A stretch of 64,000 nucleotides of DNA. Source: Brevundimonas sp. UBA7506 (GTDB lineage: Bacteria > Pseudomonadota > Alphaproteobacteria > Caulobacterales > Caulobacteraceae). The position numbers were made by a program, and so were the translations under genes. Shown here one piece after another: positions 8,778 to 17,852 of the stretch; positions within the stretch are counted from its first letter, which is position 1; the number at the start of each line of letters is the position of its first letter. The stretch covers positions 64,000 to 127,999 of the forward strand of contig NZ_DLNQ01000015.1 in NCBI RefSeq assembly GCF_002479495.1, given 5' to 3'. The notes under the pieces were generated by a model. It had not been told where the DNA came from. It ran no database searches and saw only the letters and a program-made list of their open reading frames with translations.

Positions 8778-9830
8778 GTGATCCTGGCCAAGCGGCCCGA
8801 GGTCGACCGCTTCCTGAGGTCGCCGGACGCCGGCATCCGCGCCGCCGTCATCCACGGCAAGGACCGCTCGGGCGTATCCGAGCGCGCCCTGACCCTGTGC
8901 AAGGCCATCACGCCCGACCTGAACGACCCGTTCAACGTCACCTTCCTGACCGAGGCCGACATCGACGGCGATGCGGTCAAGCTGGAGGAGGCCCTGACGG
9001 CGCTGTCCATGATCGGCGGGCGCCGCCTGGTGCGCATCCGCCTGTCGGACGGCAAGGCCAGCGTGGACAAGGCCATCGCCGCCGCCCTGACGGTCCACGC
9101 CGAAGGCGGCTACAACCCCGAGGCCATGCTGGTCGTCGAGGCCGGGGCGCTCGGCCGTGAATCCGCCCTGCGCAAGGCCGCCGAAAAGTCGTCCGCCGCC
9201 GTCGGCATCGCCTGCTACGAGGACGAGGTCGGCGACGTCGCCCGCATGACGCGAGAGGCACTCAGCGCCGACAAGGTGGGCCTGACCGCCGACGCCCTGG
9301 AGCGTTTCGTCGGCCGCCTGCCCCGCGAGCGCGGCCTGATGCGTCAGGAGATCGAGCGTCTGGTGCTCTATATCGGCCCCGGATCGGGCCGCACCATCGA
9401 CACGCCCGAGCTGGAGGAGCATCTGGGCGTCGAGCCCGACGCCTCCCTGTCCGACGCCGCGCTTCAGGCCTTCGGCGGACGCCCCGCCCCGGCCCAGTCG
9501 GGTCTGCGCCGCGCCCTGGCCGAGGGCGAAAGCGCCGTCATGGCCGTGCGCATGGCCGCCATCCACCTGGGCAAGCTGCGCCGGATCAATGTGCTTCTGG
9601 CCTCCGGCGCCGGTCCCAAGGAGGCGGCCAAGGCCGCCGGCGTCTTCTGGAAACAGGAGGCCGAGATCCTGCGTCAGGTCCGCGCCTGGCGGCTGGAATT
9701 GCTCGACGAAGTGCAGGACAGCGTCAACACGGCCGACGTCGCCACCAAGACCACGGGCCTGCCCGAGGCCCTGATCGCAGAGCGCCTGCTGCTGGAAATC
9801 GCCGCCCGCGCCAGGCGCATCGGGCTTTAA
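8778..9830 (+). CDS. holA: DNA polymerase III delta subunit
   Basis: A 350-residue clamp-loader subunit that opens the beta clamp and loads it on primed DNA. It begins at GTG 8778 with MILAKRPEVDRFL, then AAVIHGKDRSGVSERA. The AAA-type domain runs to about 220 with GGRRLVRIRL and AEGGYNPEAMLVVEAGALG, and the C-terminal collar domain includes VRMAAIHLGKLRRI. Length and position after lptE fit HolA. The gap from lptE is 37 bases, consistent with one transcript. It converges with a small basic-protein gene on the minus strand. Confidence 0.94.
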   Translation: MILAKRPEVDRFLRSPDAGIRAAVIHGKDRSGVSERALTLCKAITPDLNDPFNVTFLTEADIDGDAVKLEEALTALSMIGGRRLVRIRLSDGKASVDKAIAAALTVHAEGGYNPEAMLVVEAGALGRESALRKAAEKSSAAVGIACYEDEVGDVARMTREALSADKVGLTADALERFVGRLPRERGLMRQEIERLVLYIGPGSGRTIDTPELEEHLGVEPDASLSDAALQAFGGRPAPAQSGLRRALAEGESAVMAVRMAAIHLGKLRRINVLLASGAGPKEAAKAAGVFWKQEAEILRQVRAWRLELLDEVQDSVNTADVATKTTGLPEALIAERLLLEIAARARRIGL

Positions 9831-9895
9831 TCAAACGCCTGTTTTCCTCTCCCCCAAGGGAGGAAGGGAGCCGTCACCAGGCTAGGCCTTCTAAA

Positions 9896-10084
9896 TCAGC
9901 CCCGCTTCGACGCCTTGCGGAAGGCGGGCTTGTTGGCCGCCGCAGCCTGACGCTGCATCACCTTTTCCGCCCCGCGCGCCCCGCCCTTGGTTCCGGCCGG
10001 TCCCGCCTGGGTCCCGGCCTTCTTGGCCGCGAGGGCGCGTTTCAGGGCTTCGGTGGCGCTGGTCTTGTCGGTCGGTTCAGTCAT
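9896..10084 (-). CDS. small basic protein of unknown function next to parB
   Basis: A 62-residue protein rich in Ala, Lys, Arg and Gly (TDKTSATEALKRALAAKKAG... NKPAFRKASKRG) with no aromatic core beyond one Phe, so it is probably disordered or nucleic-acid binding. It starts at ATG 10084, 36 bases downstream of the parB stop on the same strand, and could be the last gene of the mnmG-rsmG-parA-parB group. I recognise no domain. Its high positive charge and position invite comparison with nucleoid or ribosome-associated small proteins, but that is speculation. Confidence 0.6.
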   Translation of the reverse strand: MTEPTDKTSATEALKRALAAKKAGTQAGPAGTKGGARGAEKVMQRQAAAANKPAFRKASKRG

Positions 10085-10120
10085 GGCCGCACCCTAGCAC
10101 GACCTGACCCAAAAGGCCCG

Positions 10121-11005
10121 TCAGCCCCGCATCAGGCGGCGGCACAGGTCGTCAAGTTGTTCGAGCGTGCCGTACTTGATGGTGATCTCGCCCTTGCCGC
10201 CCTTGTCGCTCAGCAGAACCTTAAGGCCCAGGGCGTCGGCCAGATCCTGCTCCAGGGCGGCGACGTCGGCGGCGCCCTCCCCGCTCAGGACGGGCTTGGC
10301 CTTGGACGGCTTGGGGCCTTCGGCGGCGCGGCGGGCCAGGGCCTCGGTCTGACGCACGTTCAGACCCTTGGACAGGACCTGTTCGGCCAGGGCCTCGGGG
10401 TTGGGGGCGGTGATCAGGGCGCGGGCATGACCGGCCGAGAGCCGGTTCGCCATGACATGGTCCAGCACGCTGTCGGGCAGTTGCAGCAGGCGGATCGTAT
10501 TGGCCACATGGCTGCGGCTCTTGCCGACCACGCCGGCCAGGGCGTCCTGGGTGCGGCCGAAGCGCGACATCAGCGAGCCGTAGGCCAGGGCCTCTTCGAC
10601 CGGGTTCAGGTCGGCGCGCTGGACGTTCTCGATGATGGCGACCTCCATCACCTCCACGTCGTCCATGGCCCGCTCGATGATCGGCACGGCCTTGAGGCGC
10701 GCCGCCTGAGCCGCGCGCCAGCGACGTTCGCCGGCGATGATCTGCCACATGCCGTCCTCGCCCGGCTGGGGGCGAACCAGGATGGGCTGCAGCACCCCCT
10801 TGTCGCGGATCGAGGCGGTCAGTTCCTCCAGGTTCTCGGCGCTGAAATGCTTGCGCGGCTGGTCGGGATTGGGCTTGAGGCTCTCGATCGGCACGGCGCG
10901 CACGCCCGTCGGCTGAGCGCCGCCGTCCACCGGCGCGCTCTCGGCGACGTTTTCTCCCAGAAGGGCCGACAGGCCGCGACCCAGACCACGTTGACGTTCG
11001 GACAA
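10121..11005 (-). CDS. parB: chromosome partitioning protein ParB
   Basis: A 294-residue ParB CTPase clamp. The N-terminus RGLGRGLSALLGE is the ParA-interacting region. The N-terminal domain (about 40-130) has PNPDQPRKHF, IIAGERRWRAAQAA and the arginine-patch region ENVQRADLNPVEEALAY, used for CTP binding and spreading. The HTH (about 155-180, ALAGVVGKSRSHVANTIRLL) recognises parS. A linker and a C-terminal dimerisation domain (about 245-294) follow. Four parS sites lie at 11681-16047. It is 39 bases downstream of parA and follows the family order mnmG-rsmG-parA-parB, placing the segregation locus about 10 kb from the proposed oriC. Confidence 0.97.
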   Translation of the reverse strand: MSERQRGLGRGLSALLGENVAESAPVDGGAQPTGVRAVPIESLKPNPDQPRKHFSAENLEELTASIRDKGVLQPILVRPQPGEDGMWQIIAGERRWRAAQAARLKAVPIIERAMDDVEVMEVAIIENVQRADLNPVEEALAYGSLMSRFGRTQDALAGVVGKSRSHVANTIRLLQLPDSVLDHVMANRLSAGHARALITAPNPEALAEQVLSKGLNVRQTEALARRAAEGPKPSKAKPVLSGEGAADVAALEQDLADALGLKVLLSDKGGKGEITIKYGTLEQLDDLCRRLMRG

Positions 11006-11044
11006 GATGCTGATTCCGTTCTACTTAATCTATAAAGCCGCCGA

Positions 11045-11866
11045 TCAGGCGGCGAGCGCCTGACGACGCTGGCGTTCACGGGCCACCAGTTCCCGCGCCA
11101 GCTTCAGATAGGCCTGGCTGCCGGTGCATTTCAGATCATAGATCAGCACCGGCTTGCCGAAGGACGGCGCCTCGGACACCCGCACATTGCGGGGGATGAC
11201 GCTGTCATAGACCTTGTCGCCGAAGTGGGCGCGCACATCGGCCGCCACCTGGCCCGACAGGGCGTTGCGGCGGTCGTACATGGTCAGGACCAGGCCCTGG
11301 ATCTCCAGCGCCGGATTGAGGCTCTGCTTGACCATGTCGATGGTCCGCATCAGCTGGGTCAGGCCCTCCAGGGCGAAGAACTCGCACTGCAGCGGCACCA
11401 GCACCGCGTCGGCGGCGGCCATGGCGTTCAGCGTCAGCAGATTCAGCGACGGCGGGCAGTCGATCAGGACATAGTCATACCTGGAATGACCGTTTCCGCC
11501 CTGGGCCGCCAAGGCGTCGCGCAGGCGATAGGAACGGCGATCCGCCTGGCTCAGTTCGATCTCGACGCCCGACATGTCGGCGTCGGCGGGAACGATGAAC
11601 AGGCCCGGAACCGAGGTCTCCACCGCCGACAGGTCGATGGGGCGGCCGTCGACGATGACGTCATAGATGGTCGCTCGGCGTGTTTCACGTGGAACACCCA
11701 GACCCGTCGAGGCATTGCCCTGCGGGTCCATGTCGACGATCAGCACCTTTTCGCCGATGGCGGCCAGGGCGGTGCCCAGGTTGATGGCGGTCGTGGTCTT
11801 GCCCACCCCGCCCTTCTGGTTCGAGACCGCCAGGACGCGGGTTTGTTTCTGGTGATCAACGGGCAC
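11045..11866 (-). CDS. parA: chromosome partitioning ATPase ParA
   Basis: A 273-residue ParA ATPase that moves ParB-parS complexes through nucleoid-bound ParA gradients. The deviant Walker A is KGGVGKTT (about 18-25), with Walker A' DMDPQGNASTGLG and Walker B VLIDCPPSL. I chose the GTG at 11864-11866 (MPVDHQKQTRVLAV), preceded by GGAG nine bases upstream. It overlaps the end of rsmG by 11 bases. A longer in-frame start at 11935 would overlap rsmG by 80 bases and add residues with no ParA similarity. A parS site lies inside the gene. Confidence 0.96.
   Translation of the reverse strand: MPVDHQKQTRVLAVSNQKGGVGKTTTAINLGTALAAIGEKVLIVDMDPQGNASTGLGVPRETRRATIYDVIVDGRPIDLSAVETSVPGLFIVPADADMSGVEIELSQADRRSYRLRDALAAQGGNGHSRYDYVLIDCPPSLNLLTLNAMAAADAVLVPLQCEFFALEGLTQLMRTIDMVKQSLNPALEIQGLVLTMYDRRNALSGQVAADVRAHFGDKVYDSVIPRNVRVSEAPSFGKPVLIYDLKCTGSQAYLKLARELVARERQRRQALAA
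11681..11696. promoter_or_regulatory. parS site 1 (one mismatch), inside parA
   Basis: TGTTTCACGTGGAACA differs at one position from the palindromic ParB-binding consensus TGTTTCACGTGAAACA. It is the parS site nearest parB and lies within the parA coding sequence. Confidence 0.85.
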
Positions 11867-12476
11867 GGCGCAGACTCCGGACAGAAACGATACGGCCGCG
11901 CGGGTCGCTGCGCGAGACGGAAAGGTCGCTCTCAAAATGCCAGAGCTTGGCCGCCTCTTTCAACTCGACTTCGGCCTTCTCGCCCTTCAGAAACAGGCCT
12001 TGTGCACCGCGTTGGAAGTAGGGTTGTGCATAACCCAGCAATTTCTCCATCGCCGCCACGGCTCGGGCGGTGACAATCTCGACCTCGACCCTCTGCTCCT
12101 CGGCCCGGCCGTTAATCACCGTCGCCGACAAGTCGAGGGCGTCGACAATAGTCTGCAGGAAGCGGCAACGCTTGCCCAGGCTGTCGATCAGCCAGACATG
12201 GGCCCCCGGCCGCCCCTTCAGCAGGATGGCCAGGACCACGCCGGGGAAGCCTGCGCCCGCCCCCAGATCGGCCCAGGTCTTCGCCTCGGGCGCCAGGCTC
12301 AGCAACTGGGCGCTGTCCCAGGCGTGGCGGTTCCAGAAGTCGGGGATGGTGTCCGGACCGACGAGGTTCATCACCTCATTGGCCTCCGTCAGCATGCCGA
12401 GGAAGGTCTGCAAGTCGACGATATTGGCGTCGGTGGCGCCCGTCTGGGCGCGGAAGGTCTCAATAGCGTCTGACAT
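11856..12476 (-). CDS. rsmG: 16S rRNA (guanine-527-N7) methyltransferase
   Basis: A 206-residue SAM-dependent methyltransferase that modifies G527 of 16S rRNA. The SAM-binding loop is WADLGAGAGFPGVVLAIL (about 68-85), followed by VWLIDSLGKRCRFLQ and the VTARAVAAMEKLL segment typical of RsmG. Length fits. Its ATG overlaps the mnmG stop by one base (TGATG), and its 3' end overlaps the parA start, so mnmG, rsmG and parA are coupled in one leftward group, an arrangement common across bacteria near oriC. Confidence 0.95.
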   Translation of the reverse strand: MSDAIETFRAQTGATDANIVDLQTFLGMLTEANEVMNLVGPDTIPDFWNRHAWDSAQLLSLAPEAKTWADLGAGAGFPGVVLAILLKGRPGAHVWLIDSLGKRCRFLQTIVDALDLSATVINGRAEEQRVEVEIVTARAVAAMEKLLGYAQPYFQRGAQGLFLKGEKAEVELKEAAKLWHFESDLSVSRSDPRGRIVSVRSLRRAR

Positions 12477-14383
12477 CAGGCGACGACCGCCGCCAGATCG
12501 GCGTCCACGCCCCTGACCTTTTTCACATGAGCCAGAAGCGCCGTCAGCGCCCCCGGGGTCATGCCCTCGATCCGCCCGGCCTGCCCCAGGGTCAGGGGCC
12601 GGATCAGAGCCAGCTTCTCGCGCACTTCGTTCGACAGGGCGCCAATGGCGGCATAGTCGAGGTCAGCAGGAAGCGACAGCCCCTCCTCCCGGCGCAGAGC
12701 CTCGGCGTCCTGGACCTGGCGATCCAGATAACCGGCGTAAACGGCGTCGATCTCGATCTGCTCCCGCACGGCCGGCGCCCAGTCTGCGATCTCGGGCCGG
12801 ACGGCGACGAACTGATTCAGGGTCACATTGGGGAAGGACAGCAGGTCGCGGATCGAACGACGCTGGCCGTCGGCGTTGACGGTGATGCCCAGGACGCCCG
12901 CCTCCTTGGGCGTGAATCGGGTTTCACGTGAAACACGGTTCGCCCGGCCCAACTGCTCGGCCTTATCCAGCCATACTTTCGCGCGATCTGCGCCGACGAT
13001 CCCGGCCGCAATGCCGACCGGCGTCAGCCGCTGATCAGCGTTGTCGGCCCGAAGCGTCAGGCGGTATTCGGCCCGGCTGGTGAACATGCGATAGGGCTCG
13101 GTGACCCCGCGGGTCACCAGGTCGTCGATCATGACCCCGATATAGGCTTGGTCGCGGCCCAGGATGATGGGGTCCGAACCGGCGGCGGCGCGGGCGGCGT
13201 TGAGGCCCGCGATCAGGCCTTGCGCCCCCGCCTCCTCATAACCGGTCGTGCCGTTTATCTGACCGGCGAGATAGAGGCCGGGCCGTTTCTTGACCTCCAG
13301 CGCCGGGGTCAGTTCGCGCGGATCAACATAGTCGTATTCGATGGCGTAGCCGAACCGGAAGACCTCGACCTTTTCCAGACCCGGCATGGTGCGCAGGAAG
13401 GCCATCTGAGTGGCGTCCGACACGGAGGTCGAGATGCCGTTCGGATAGACGGTCGGATCGTCCAGACCCTCGGGCTCCAAGAAGACCTGATGGCTGGTCT
13501 TGTCGGCGAACCGGACCACCTTGTCCTCGATCGAGGGGCAGTAACGCGGGCCGCGCCCCGACAGCTTGCCGCCATAGACGGCGCTTTCGCCCAGATTTTC
13601 GGCGATGATGCGGTGGGTGTCTTCGGTCGTATGGGTGACGCCGCAGGCGATCTGCGGCACCTCGATCTTGTCGGTCAGGAAGCTGAAAGGCACGGGCTCG
13701 TCGTCCGCCGCCTGCATCTCGAGACGGTCCCAGGCGATGGTCCGGCCGTCCAGACGCGCGGGCGTGCCGGTCTTCAAACGGCCCATCATCAGGCCCGCGC
13801 CATAGAGGTCGGCGGCCAGACCCGTCGACGGCGCCTCACCGAAGCGACCCGCCGCAATGCGTTCCTCGCCACGATGGATGACGCCGTTGAGGAAGGTGCC
13901 GGTCGTCAGGACCACGGCCCCGGCGCGCAGGGTAATCCCCTCGCCCGTCGTGACGCCGACGACGCGGTCGCCGTTCAGGATCAGGGCCTCGGCCGTGCCC
14001 GCCATCAGGGTCAGGTTCGGGGTCTGGGCCAGTTCGGCCTGCATGGCCTCACGATACAGACGACGGTCGATCTGGCTGCGCGGGCCGCGCACGGCGGCGC
14101 CCTTGGAGCGGTTCAGCAGGCGGAACTGGATGCCCGAGACGTCAGCCAGACGGCCCATGACGCCGTCGAGGGCGTCGATCTCGCGCACCAGATGGCCCTT
14201 GCCCAGACCGCCGATGGCTGGGTTGCAGCTCATCTCGCCGATGGTCTCCAGCTTCTGGGTCAACAACAGGGTGCGGGCGCCGGCGCGCGCGGAAGCGGCT
14301 GCGGCTTCACAGCCGGCATGACCGCCGCCGATGACGATGACGTCGAAGGTGTTGGAAGGGGAGGAAGTCATGGCCGAGGACAT
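12476..14383 (-). CDS. mnmG: tRNA uridine-5-carboxymethylaminomethyl modification enzyme MnmG
   Basis: A 635-residue FAD protein that, with MnmE, makes the cmnm5U modification at wobble uridine 34. The dinucleotide fold is [23 protein letters not shown] (split: [14 protein letters not shown] at about 17-30). Other signatures are [55 protein letters not shown] and the C-terminal MnmE-binding domain. The ATG at 14383 has GGA six bases upstream; an in-frame ATG at 14371 is possible. A parS site (12920-12935) lies in the coding sequence. mnmE lies 70 bases upstream on the same strand, separated by another parS site. Confidence 0.97.
   Translation of the reverse strand: MSSAMTSSPSNTFDVIVIGGGHAGCEAAAASARAGARTLLLTQKLETIGEMSCNPAIGGLGKGHLVREIDALDGVMGRLADVSGIQFRLLNRSKGAAVRGPRSQIDRRLYREAMQAELAQTPNLTLMAGTAEALILNGDRVVGVTTGEGITLRAGAVVLTTGTFLNGVIHRGEERIAAGRFGEAPSTGLAADLYGAGLMMGRLKTGTPARLDGRTIAWDRLEMQAADDEPVPFSFLTDKIEVPQIACGVTHTTEDTHRIIAENLGESAVYGGKLSGRGPRYCPSIEDKVVRFADKTSHQVFLEPEGLDDPTVYPNGISTSVSDATQMAFLRTMPGLEKVEVFRFGYAIEYDYVDPRELTPALEVKKRPGLYLAGQINGTTGYEEAGAQGLIAGLNAARAAAGSDPIILGRDQAYIGVMIDDLVTRGVTEPYRMFTSRAEYRLTLRADNADQRLTPVGIAAGIVGADRAKVWLDKAEQLGRANRVSRETRFTPKEAGVLGITVNADGQRRSIRDLLSFPNVTLNQFVAVRPEIADWAPAVREQIEIDAVYAGYLDRQVQDAEALRREEGLSLPADLDYAAIGALSNEVREKLALIRPLTLGQAGRIEGMTPGALTALLAHVKKVRGVDADLAAVVA
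12920..12935. promoter_or_regulatory. parS site 2 (one mismatch), inside mnmG
   Basis: GGTTTCACGTGAAACA differs from the 16-base parS consensus only at the first position; the 14-base core GTTTCACGTGAAAC is perfect. It lies in the 3' half of the mnmG coding sequence. Confidence 0.92.
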
Positions 14384-14422
14384 AGTCCATCCGGCCCGAC
14401 ACCGCCACAGCCCCGACGCCGT

Positions 14423-14438
14423 TGTTTCACGTGAAACA
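14423..14438. promoter_or_regulatory. parS site 3 (perfect), between mnmE and mnmG
   Basis: An exact TGTTTCACGTGAAACA palindrome in the 69-base gap between mnmE and mnmG. ParB binding here could also affect transcription across this junction. Confidence 0.96.
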
Positions 14439-14452
14439 TCGAAGTTCTGTGG

Positions 14453-15775
14453 CTATTTGCCGATGCAGAAGGTCGAGAAGACCTCGCCGAGAATGTCCTC
14501 GACCCCGATGGCGCCGGTGACGCGGGCCAGGGCGTCCGCCGCGCGGCGCAGGTCGTCGCCCGCCATTTCAGGGGCCAGGTTGAGCGCGCGGCGCCCGGCC
14601 TCGACCGCCGCCAGGGCCTCGACCAGACGACGGCGATGACGCTCGCGCGTCACCGCCGGGAAGTCGGCGCCCGACAGGTCGCGGGCCAGACGAGCCGCAA
14701 TCCAGTCGTGCAGTTCGGACAGCCCCTGCCCAGTTGTGGTGCTGATGGACAGGGCTTCAAGGCGGTCGTCGGGCGCGGCGGCGCCGAGGTCGGCCTTGTT
14801 GAGAATCTGCAGGTCGTCGGCCTGAGCGAAGGCCGATGCAGGGTCTTCCCCCTGCCCCACGCCGGGCGCCCGGACCCAGAGGCGCAGATCCGCTTCTTGC
14901 GCCCGCTGCCGCGCCCGGCGGATGCCCTCGGCCTCGACCAGGTCGTCGCTGTCGCGCAGACCGGCGGTATCGGACAGGGTGACGGCGTAGCCGCCGATCA
15001 TCAGCTCGGCGTCGAGCACGTCGCGGGTGGTGCCGGCGATAGGGGTGACGATAGCCGCCTCGCGCGCCGTCAGGGCGTTGAACAGCGACGACTTGCCCGC
15101 ATTGGTCTCCCCGATCAGGACGATGCGATAGCCCTCGCGCACCCGACGCCCGCGATCGGAATCGGCCAAGGCGGCGCGCAGATCGGCGGCCAACTGATCC
15201 AGAACCGGCCCGGCGGTCCGGGCCAGGTTGTCGGGGACTTCCTCGTCGGGGAAGTCGATCTCGGCCTCGACCAGGGACAGGGCCTTCAGCAGGTCACGGC
15301 GGAATCCGGCGTAGGCGGCGCTGAGGGCGCCGTCCAACTGGCCGAGAGCCTGAGACTTCTGGGCGGTCGTCTCCGCGTCGATCAGATCGGCCACGGCCTC
15401 GGCCTGGGCCAGGTCCATGCGGCCGTTCTGGAAGGCGCGACGGGTGAACTCACCGGGCTCGGCGGGACGGACATCCAGGGCGATCAGGGCGCGACTGGCG
15501 GCCTCGATCACGGCGCGACCGCCGTGCAGATGCAGTTCGGCCGAGTCCTCGCCAGTATAGGAGTTGGGGCCGGGAAAGCGCAGGACCAGGGCCTGATCCA
15601 CCATCTCGCCGTCGTGGCGAAGCGTCCGCAGCGACGCCAGACGCGGCGTCAGCCCCCCTGCCCCGAGCGCGGTCAGGGCCCCGTCCACGCCCGGCCCGGA
15701 CAGGCGCAGGATGGCGATGGCGCCCCGCCCCGGCGGGGTGGCCAGGGCGAAGATGGTGTCGGTATTGGAACTCAA
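14453..15775 (-). CDS. mnmE: tRNA modification GTPase MnmE
   Basis: A 440-residue GTPase that works with MnmG on wobble-uridine modification. Residues 1-118 are the folate-binding domain (TIFALATPPGRGAIAILRLSG, FPGPNSYTGEDSAELHLHGG). The inserted G domain has G1 GETNAGKSSLFNAL, G2 region IAGTTRDVLD, G3 DTAGLRDSDD and G4 LNKADL. The C-terminus ends FCIGK, the conserved catalytic Cys motif. It lies four bases downstream of the DUF6489 gene and 70 bases upstream of mnmG on the same strand. Confidence 0.97.
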   Translation of the reverse strand: MSSNTDTIFALATPPGRGAIAILRLSGPGVDGALTALGAGGLTPRLASLRTLRHDGEMVDQALVLRFPGPNSYTGEDSAELHLHGGRAVIEAASRALIALDVRPAEPGEFTRRAFQNGRMDLAQAEAVADLIDAETTAQKSQALGQLDGALSAAYAGFRRDLLKALSLVEAEIDFPDEEVPDNLARTAGPVLDQLAADLRAALADSDRGRRVREGYRIVLIGETNAGKSSLFNALTAREAAIVTPIAGTTRDVLDAELMIGGYAVTLSDTAGLRDSDDLVEAEGIRRARQRAQEADLRLWVRAPGVGQGEDPASAFAQADDLQILNKADLGAAAPDDRLEALSISTTTGQGLSELHDWIAARLARDLSGADFPAVTRERHRRRLVEALAAVEAGRRALNLAPEMAGDDLRRAADALARVTGAIGVEDILGEVFSTFCIGK

Positions 15776-15779
15776 GTCG

Positions 15780-16019
15780 TCAGCCCTTGGGCGCGCCCGT
15801 GACGGCGGCTTCCATCAGACGACGGAACTGGTCCTGGGCCTGAACCCCGAAGCTGGTCCAGGTCTTCATCAGTTCGTCGGGCTGCATGGCCGCCATGTTG
15901 GCGTCCATCCGCTTCTGCATCTCGGCGACCAGATGGCCGTTGAGCGGCGTCACATCCGGCAGGCCGAGGAAGGCGCGGGCCTCGGCCGGGGTGCAGTCGA
16001 TCTCGATGTTCAGCTTCAT
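15780..16019 (-). CDS. DUF6489-family small protein
   Basis: A 79-residue protein (MKLNIEIDCTPAEARAFLGLPDV..., LVAEMQKRMDANMAAMQPDELMKTW, DQFRRLMEAA) that matches a small uncharacterised alphaproteobacterial family found between rho and mnmE. The N-terminal strand with CTPAEARAFLGLPDV is the most distinctive part; the rest is helical and amphipathic. It lies four bases upstream of mnmE, so it is very probably co-translated. A parS site sits 12 bases before its start, between it and rho. Function not known. Confidence 0.85.
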   Translation of the reverse strand: MKLNIEIDCTPAEARAFLGLPDVTPLNGHLVAEMQKRMDANMAAMQPDELMKTWTSFGVQAQDQFRRLMEAAVTGAPKG

Positions 16020-16031
16020 GACGCCCTCGCG

Positions 16032-16047
16032 TGTTTCACGTGAAACA
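16032..16047. promoter_or_regulatory. parS site 4 (perfect), between rho and the DUF6489 gene
   Basis: An exact TGTTTCACGTGAAACA palindrome, four bases from a structured repeat (16051-16086) and 47 bases after the rho stop codon. It is the parS site nearest the proposed oriC, about 4.4 kb away. Confidence 0.96.
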
Positions 16048-16050
16048 TGC

Positions 16051-16086
16051 CCTCAAGCAGCCGCCCGCCGAGCGGGCGGCGCTAGG
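16051..16086 (+). repeat. CAAGCAG two-stem element, copy 1 (after rho)
   Basis: Layout: outer arm CCT, CAAGCAG, inner arm CCGCCCGC, loop CGA, inner arm GCGGGCGG, CGCT, outer arm AGG. The inner stem is a perfect 8 bp. It lies seven bases downstream of the rho stop codon; in the rho transcript it reads as the reverse complement, with CTGCTTG on the 3' side. Confidence 0.8.
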
Positions 16087-16093
16087 ACCGGAA

Positions 16094-17578
16094 TTATGTA
16101 TTCATGGACTGGAAGAAGTCGCCGTTGTTCTTGGACTGGCGCAGCTTGTCGAGCAGGAACTCGATCGCGTCCTGCGGGCCCATCGGGTTGAGGATGCGGC
16201 GCAGGACATAGGTCTTGGCCAGTTGATCCTTCGGCGTGATGAGGTCTTCCTTGCGGGTGCCGGACTTGAGCACGTCGATGGCCGGGAAGATGCGCTTGTC
16301 GGCCACCTTGCGGTCCAGAACGATTTCCGAGTTACCCGTGCCCTTGAACTCTTCGAAAATGACCTCGTCCATGCGGCTGCCGGTGTCGATCAGGGCGGTG
16401 GCGATGATGGTCAGCGAACCGCCCTGCTCCACGTTACGCGCGGCGCCGAAGAAACGCTTGGGCCGCTGCAGGGCGTTGGCGTCGACGCCGCCGGTCAGCA
16501 CCTTGCCCGACGACGGGACGGTGGCGTTGTAGGCGCGGCCCAGACGGGTGATGGAGTCCAGCAGGATGACGACATCCTTCTTGTGCTCGACCAGACGCTT
16601 GGCCTTTTCGATGACCATCTCGGCCACGGCGACGTGGCGGGTGGCGGGCTCGTCGAAGGTCGAAGCGACGACCTCGCCCTTCACCGTGCGCTGCATGTCG
16701 GTGACTTCTTCGGGGCGTTCGTCGATCAGCAGAACGATCAGGAAGACCTCCGGATGGTTCTTCTCGATCGACTTGGCGATGTTCTGCAGCATGACCGTCT
16801 TGCCGACGCGCGGCGGGGCGACGATCAGGCAGCGCTGGCCCTTGCCGAGCGGGGCGACGATATCGATGACCCGGCCCGAACGATCCTTCAGCGTCGGATC
16901 CTGGATTTCCATATGCAGGCGCTCTTCGGGATAGAGCGGCGTCAGGTTGTCGAACAGGACCTTGGTCTTGACCATCTCCGGATCTTCGAAGTTGATCGTA
17001 TCGACCTTGAGCAGGGCGAAGTAGCGCTCGCCCTCGCGCGGGCCGCGCACGGCGCCGTGCACCGTGTCGCCCGAGCGCAGACCGAAGCGGCGGATCTGCG
17101 ACGGCGAGACATAGACGTCGTCCGGGCCCGGCAGATAGTTGGCGTCGGGGCTGCGCAGGAAGCCGAAGCCGTCGGGCAGGATCTCCAGCACGCCCGAGGC
17201 GATGATCTCGACCTCTTCGTCGGCCAGGGTCTTCAGGATGGCGAACAACAGGTCCTGCTTGCGCAGGTTGCCGGCGTTCTCGATGTCCAGGCCCTCGGCG
17301 AAGGCGACCAGGTCTTCCGGCGTCTTCTCGTTCAGTTCCTGCAGGGTGATGCGGCCGTTGGGGACGATCGGCTCGCCGTCCTCGTCCTCGTCGTCGGCCG
17401 TGGTGTCGACGCCGGTGTCGTCGTTGACGATTTCAGCAGCGGCTTCGATTTCAATTTCCGGCTCCGGCGCGGGCTCGACGGGTTTCGAGCCGCCCAAGGT
17501 CAGCGTCTTGCGCGGACGTTCCGCAACAGTTTCAATGACTTCTGGAGCCTGGTCGTTGTTTTCGGGCGTGTCGGTCAT
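16094..17578 (-). CDS. rho: transcription termination factor Rho
   Basis: A 494-residue hexameric RNA helicase that terminates transcription. An acidic N-terminal extension (about 1-75) precedes the OB-fold RNA-binding domain ([32 protein letters not shown]) and the ATPase domain with Walker [11 protein letters not shown], Walker [16 protein letters not shown], and the Q/R-loop region [20 protein letters not shown]. The ATG at 17578 (MTDTPENND) gives a length near that of Caulobacter Rho; the frame stays open for 50 codons upstream but without similarity. A 270-base leader separates it from hemJ. A structured repeat and a parS site follow the stop. Confidence 0.96.
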   Translation of the reverse strand: MTDTPENNDQAPEVIETVAERPRKTLTLGGSKPVEPAPEPEIEIEAAAEIVNDDTGVDTTADDEDEDGEPIVPNGRITLQELNEKTPEDLVAFAEGLDIENAGNLRKQDLLFAILKTLADEEVEIIASGVLEILPDGFGFLRSPDANYLPGPDDVYVSPSQIRRFGLRSGDTVHGAVRGPREGERYFALLKVDTINFEDPEMVKTKVLFDNLTPLYPEERLHMEIQDPTLKDRSGRVIDIVAPLGKGQRCLIVAPPRVGKTVMLQNIAKSIEKNHPEVFLIVLLIDERPEEVTDMQRTVKGEVVASTFDEPATRHVAVAEMVIEKAKRLVEHKKDVVILLDSITRLGRAYNATVPSSGKVLTGGVDANALQRPKRFFGAARNVEQGGSLTIIATALIDTGSRMDEVIFEEFKGTGNSEIVLDRKVADKRIFPAIDVLKSGTRKEDLITPKDQLAKTYVLRRILNPMGPQDAIEFLLDKLRQSKNNGDFFQSMNT

Positions 17579-17811
17579 GGCGTGCTCGCTCACGCGCTCG
17601 GACGCGAGAGGCGTCGAGGGCGGTTCGTCTGTCGATGTCGCGGCCTTGCGGCCAGAGGGAGGGCGACGGGGTCCCGCAGGGTCAAACCGGCAGGCGTCGC
17701 AAGAAGAGAGGGACCGCCTGCGGATCACAATGGGATCACGCCGAACGGTTCACCATGAGCGGAACCACGAAAGGGCCGACCGCGTCAAGCACAGCCCTTT
17801 CAAAAGAACTC

Positions 17812-17851
17812 GCGCTCAAACAGCAAGCGACCGCGTCGCGAGCGCTAGCGC
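17812..17851 (+). repeat. CAAGCAG two-stem element, copy 2 (after hemJ)
   Basis: Layout: GCGCT, CAAACAG (one change from CAAGCAG), inner arm CAAGCGAC, loop CGC, inner arm GTCGCGAG, CGCT, AGCGC. The outer stem is perfect; the inner stem pairs over its central six bases. It begins one base after the hemJ stop codon in the same transcript-relative orientation as copy 1, and lies upstream of rho on the minus strand. Confidence 0.7.
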
Positions 17852-17852
17852 C

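Noticed and set aside
17579..17728. Extended N-terminus of Rho from an upstream start
   Set aside because: The frame is open but encodes Ser/Arg/Pro-rich residues without similarity to Rho, and ATG 17578 gives the usual length.
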